From positions 1 to 9,583 of the forward strand of contig JAEYNG010000480.1 of assembly GCA_023412695.1 (NCBI GenBank): DNA of 9,583 nt, in the 5' to 3' direction. The stretch is from Planctomycetota bacterium (GTDB lineage: Bacteria > Planctomycetota > Phycisphaerae > Phycisphaerales > UBA1924). Made by a program: the position numbers and the translations under genes. The notes below the pieces were generated by a model that saw only the letters and a list, made by a program, of their open reading frames with translations, had not been told where the DNA came from and did no database searches. The stretch's first letter is position 1; each line of letters opens with the position of its first letter. Of this stretch, positions 8,778 to 9,583 are shown one piece after another.

Positions 8778-8884
8778 TTTGGGAGCACCGGCGGCACAGT
8801 TTCACCTTCACGAGTGCGAACACCAGCGCGGGAGCAGCGTCGACAGCGAAGGGATCGGTTGCCGGATGATTGATTCAGCACCGC

Positions 8885-9583
8885 TCACGCGATCTGCATC
8901 CCCGCGTTGCCGTCGAGCGGCAGCAGCCGCGCAAGCTTCAGAAAGCGCTCGTAGTTGCCGCGCGTCTCCTCGATCGAATCCCCGCCGAACTTCTCGAGGA
9001 ACGCCCGCGCCACCTCGAACGCGACGACGTTCTCCATCACCACGCTTGCAGCCGACACCGCGCAGATGTCCGACCGCTCGTACGCGCTCATCGCCGGCTG
9101 CTTCGTGTTCAGGTCGACGCTCGGCATCCCGCGGAGCAGCGTCGAGATCGGCTTCATCGTGCCGCGCACCACCAGCGGCGCGCCGTTGCTCATCCCGCCC
9201 TCGGTCCCGCCCGCGTTGTTGGTGTCGCGTACAAAGCCCAGGCTCGGCGTGTTGATGCGCGAGCGGTCAAAGCGGATCGGATCGTGCACCTTCGAACCCG
9301 GCAGCCGCGCACACTCCTTGCCCAGCCCGATCTCCACCGCCTTGAACGCCTGGATCCCCCTCACCGCGTACGCCAGCCGCGCATCCAGCCGGTCTCGCCA
9401 ATCCATCGTTGAGCCGATCCCCGGCGGCAACCCGAAGACGTGCGTTTCCACCAATCCGCCAACCGTGTCCTTGTCGATCTTGGCCTGCCGGATGATCTCG
9501 CACTGCCGCTTCGTCACTTCACCATCGGCGCCGTCTGGGCAATACGTCTCGCTCGCATCACGCGCAGCGACAAGCGATCGCCA
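8885..9583 (-). CDS. aroC: Chorismate synthase, C-terminal part
   Basis: Chorismate synthase catalyses the last step of the shikimate pathway, turning 5-enolpyruvylshikimate-3-phosphate into chorismate with reduced FMN as cofactor. The window holds the C-terminal 232 residues of a protein usually 350-400 long; the N-terminus lies beyond the right edge and the frame is open to the last base. Family motifs are clear: CPDG, then DTVGG, KAVEIGLG, GSKVHD, NNAGGTEGGMSNG, and the signature RSDICAVSAASVVMEN near the C-terminus. The stop codon is TGA at 8885-8887. A GTG at 9517 could be mistaken for a start, but conserved sequence (ASETYCPDGADG) continues upstream of it. Nothing suggests it is inactive. 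Confidence 0.96.
   Translation of the reverse strand, partial: WRSLVAARDASETYCPDGADGEVTKRQCEIIRQAKIDKDTVGGLVETHVFGLPPGIGSTMDWRDRLDARLAYAVRGIQAFKAVEIGLGKECARLPGSKVHDPIRFDRSRINTPSLGFVRDTNNAGGTEGGMSNGAPLVVRGTMKPISTLLRGMPSVDLNTKQPAMSAYERSDICAVSAASVVMENVVAFEVARAFLEKFGGDSIEETRGNYERFLKLARLLPLDGNAGMQIA

Noticed and set aside
8755..8884. Possible terminator or promoter between aroC and the membrane-protein gene
   Set aside because: No stem followed by a T-run and no convincing -35/-10 pair could be found; co-transcription is equally possible.
8870..9412. Plus-strand frames opposite aroC
   Set aside because: Arg/His/Ala-rich shadow frames; the minus strand carries clear chorismate synthase motifs throughout.

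Overview
The window is GC-rich bacterial chromosome, and most of it is housekeeping. The main block lies on the minus strand and reads rplK-rplA-rplJ-rplL, then a strong terminator, then rpoB and the first 83 codons of rpoC. These encode ribosomal proteins L11, L1, L10 and L7/L12 and the RNA polymerase beta and beta' subunits. The sequence style suggests a member of the Planctomycetota, perhaps a Phycisphaerae-like lineage: high GC, the wording of RpoB and RplL, a GYF_2/DUF4190 membrane protein, and a YceH-type DUF480 gene. This is an impression and was not tested by any search.

Layout from right to left along minus-strand transcription: the 3' part of aroC (chorismate synthase, 8885-9583, truncated by the window edge); a 152-residue three-helix membrane protein (8296-8754); a convergent plus-strand gene of the YceH/DUF480 family (7624-8289); a divergently placed GYF_2-DUF4190 membrane protein (7051-7551); a 68-residue two-helix membrane protein (6809-7015); the rplK promoter region (6618-6808); rplK (6186-6617); rplA (5480-6181); rplJ (4911-5459); rplL (4421-4804); a terminator (4361-4393) and an apparent separate rpoB promoter (4278-4307); rpoB (350-4159); and rpoC (1-251, truncated).

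The ribosomal and polymerase genes form a conserved expression unit. L11, L1, L10 and L7/L12 build the L1 stalk and GTPase-associated region of the large subunit, and beta and beta' form the polymerase active centre. Two local features stand out. First, nusG and secE, often just upstream of rplK, are absent; unrelated membrane-protein genes sit there instead. Second, rplL is followed by a strong intrinsic terminator and rpoB has its own promoter-like sequence, so rpoBC may be controlled separately from the stalk genes.

I found no clear new defence, mobile or biosynthetic system. The most unusual signals are regulatory: three CGGG/CCCG palindromes centred exactly 22 bp apart across the rplK promoter, inverted repeats around the rpoB promoter, a divergent gene pair whose -10-like boxes both lie 6 nt from the start codon, and two changed residues in the normally invariant rifamycin-pocket segment of RpoB. 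No tRNA, rRNA, CRISPR array, insertion sequence or integrase gene was seen. No gene-free stretch exceeds 300 bases.
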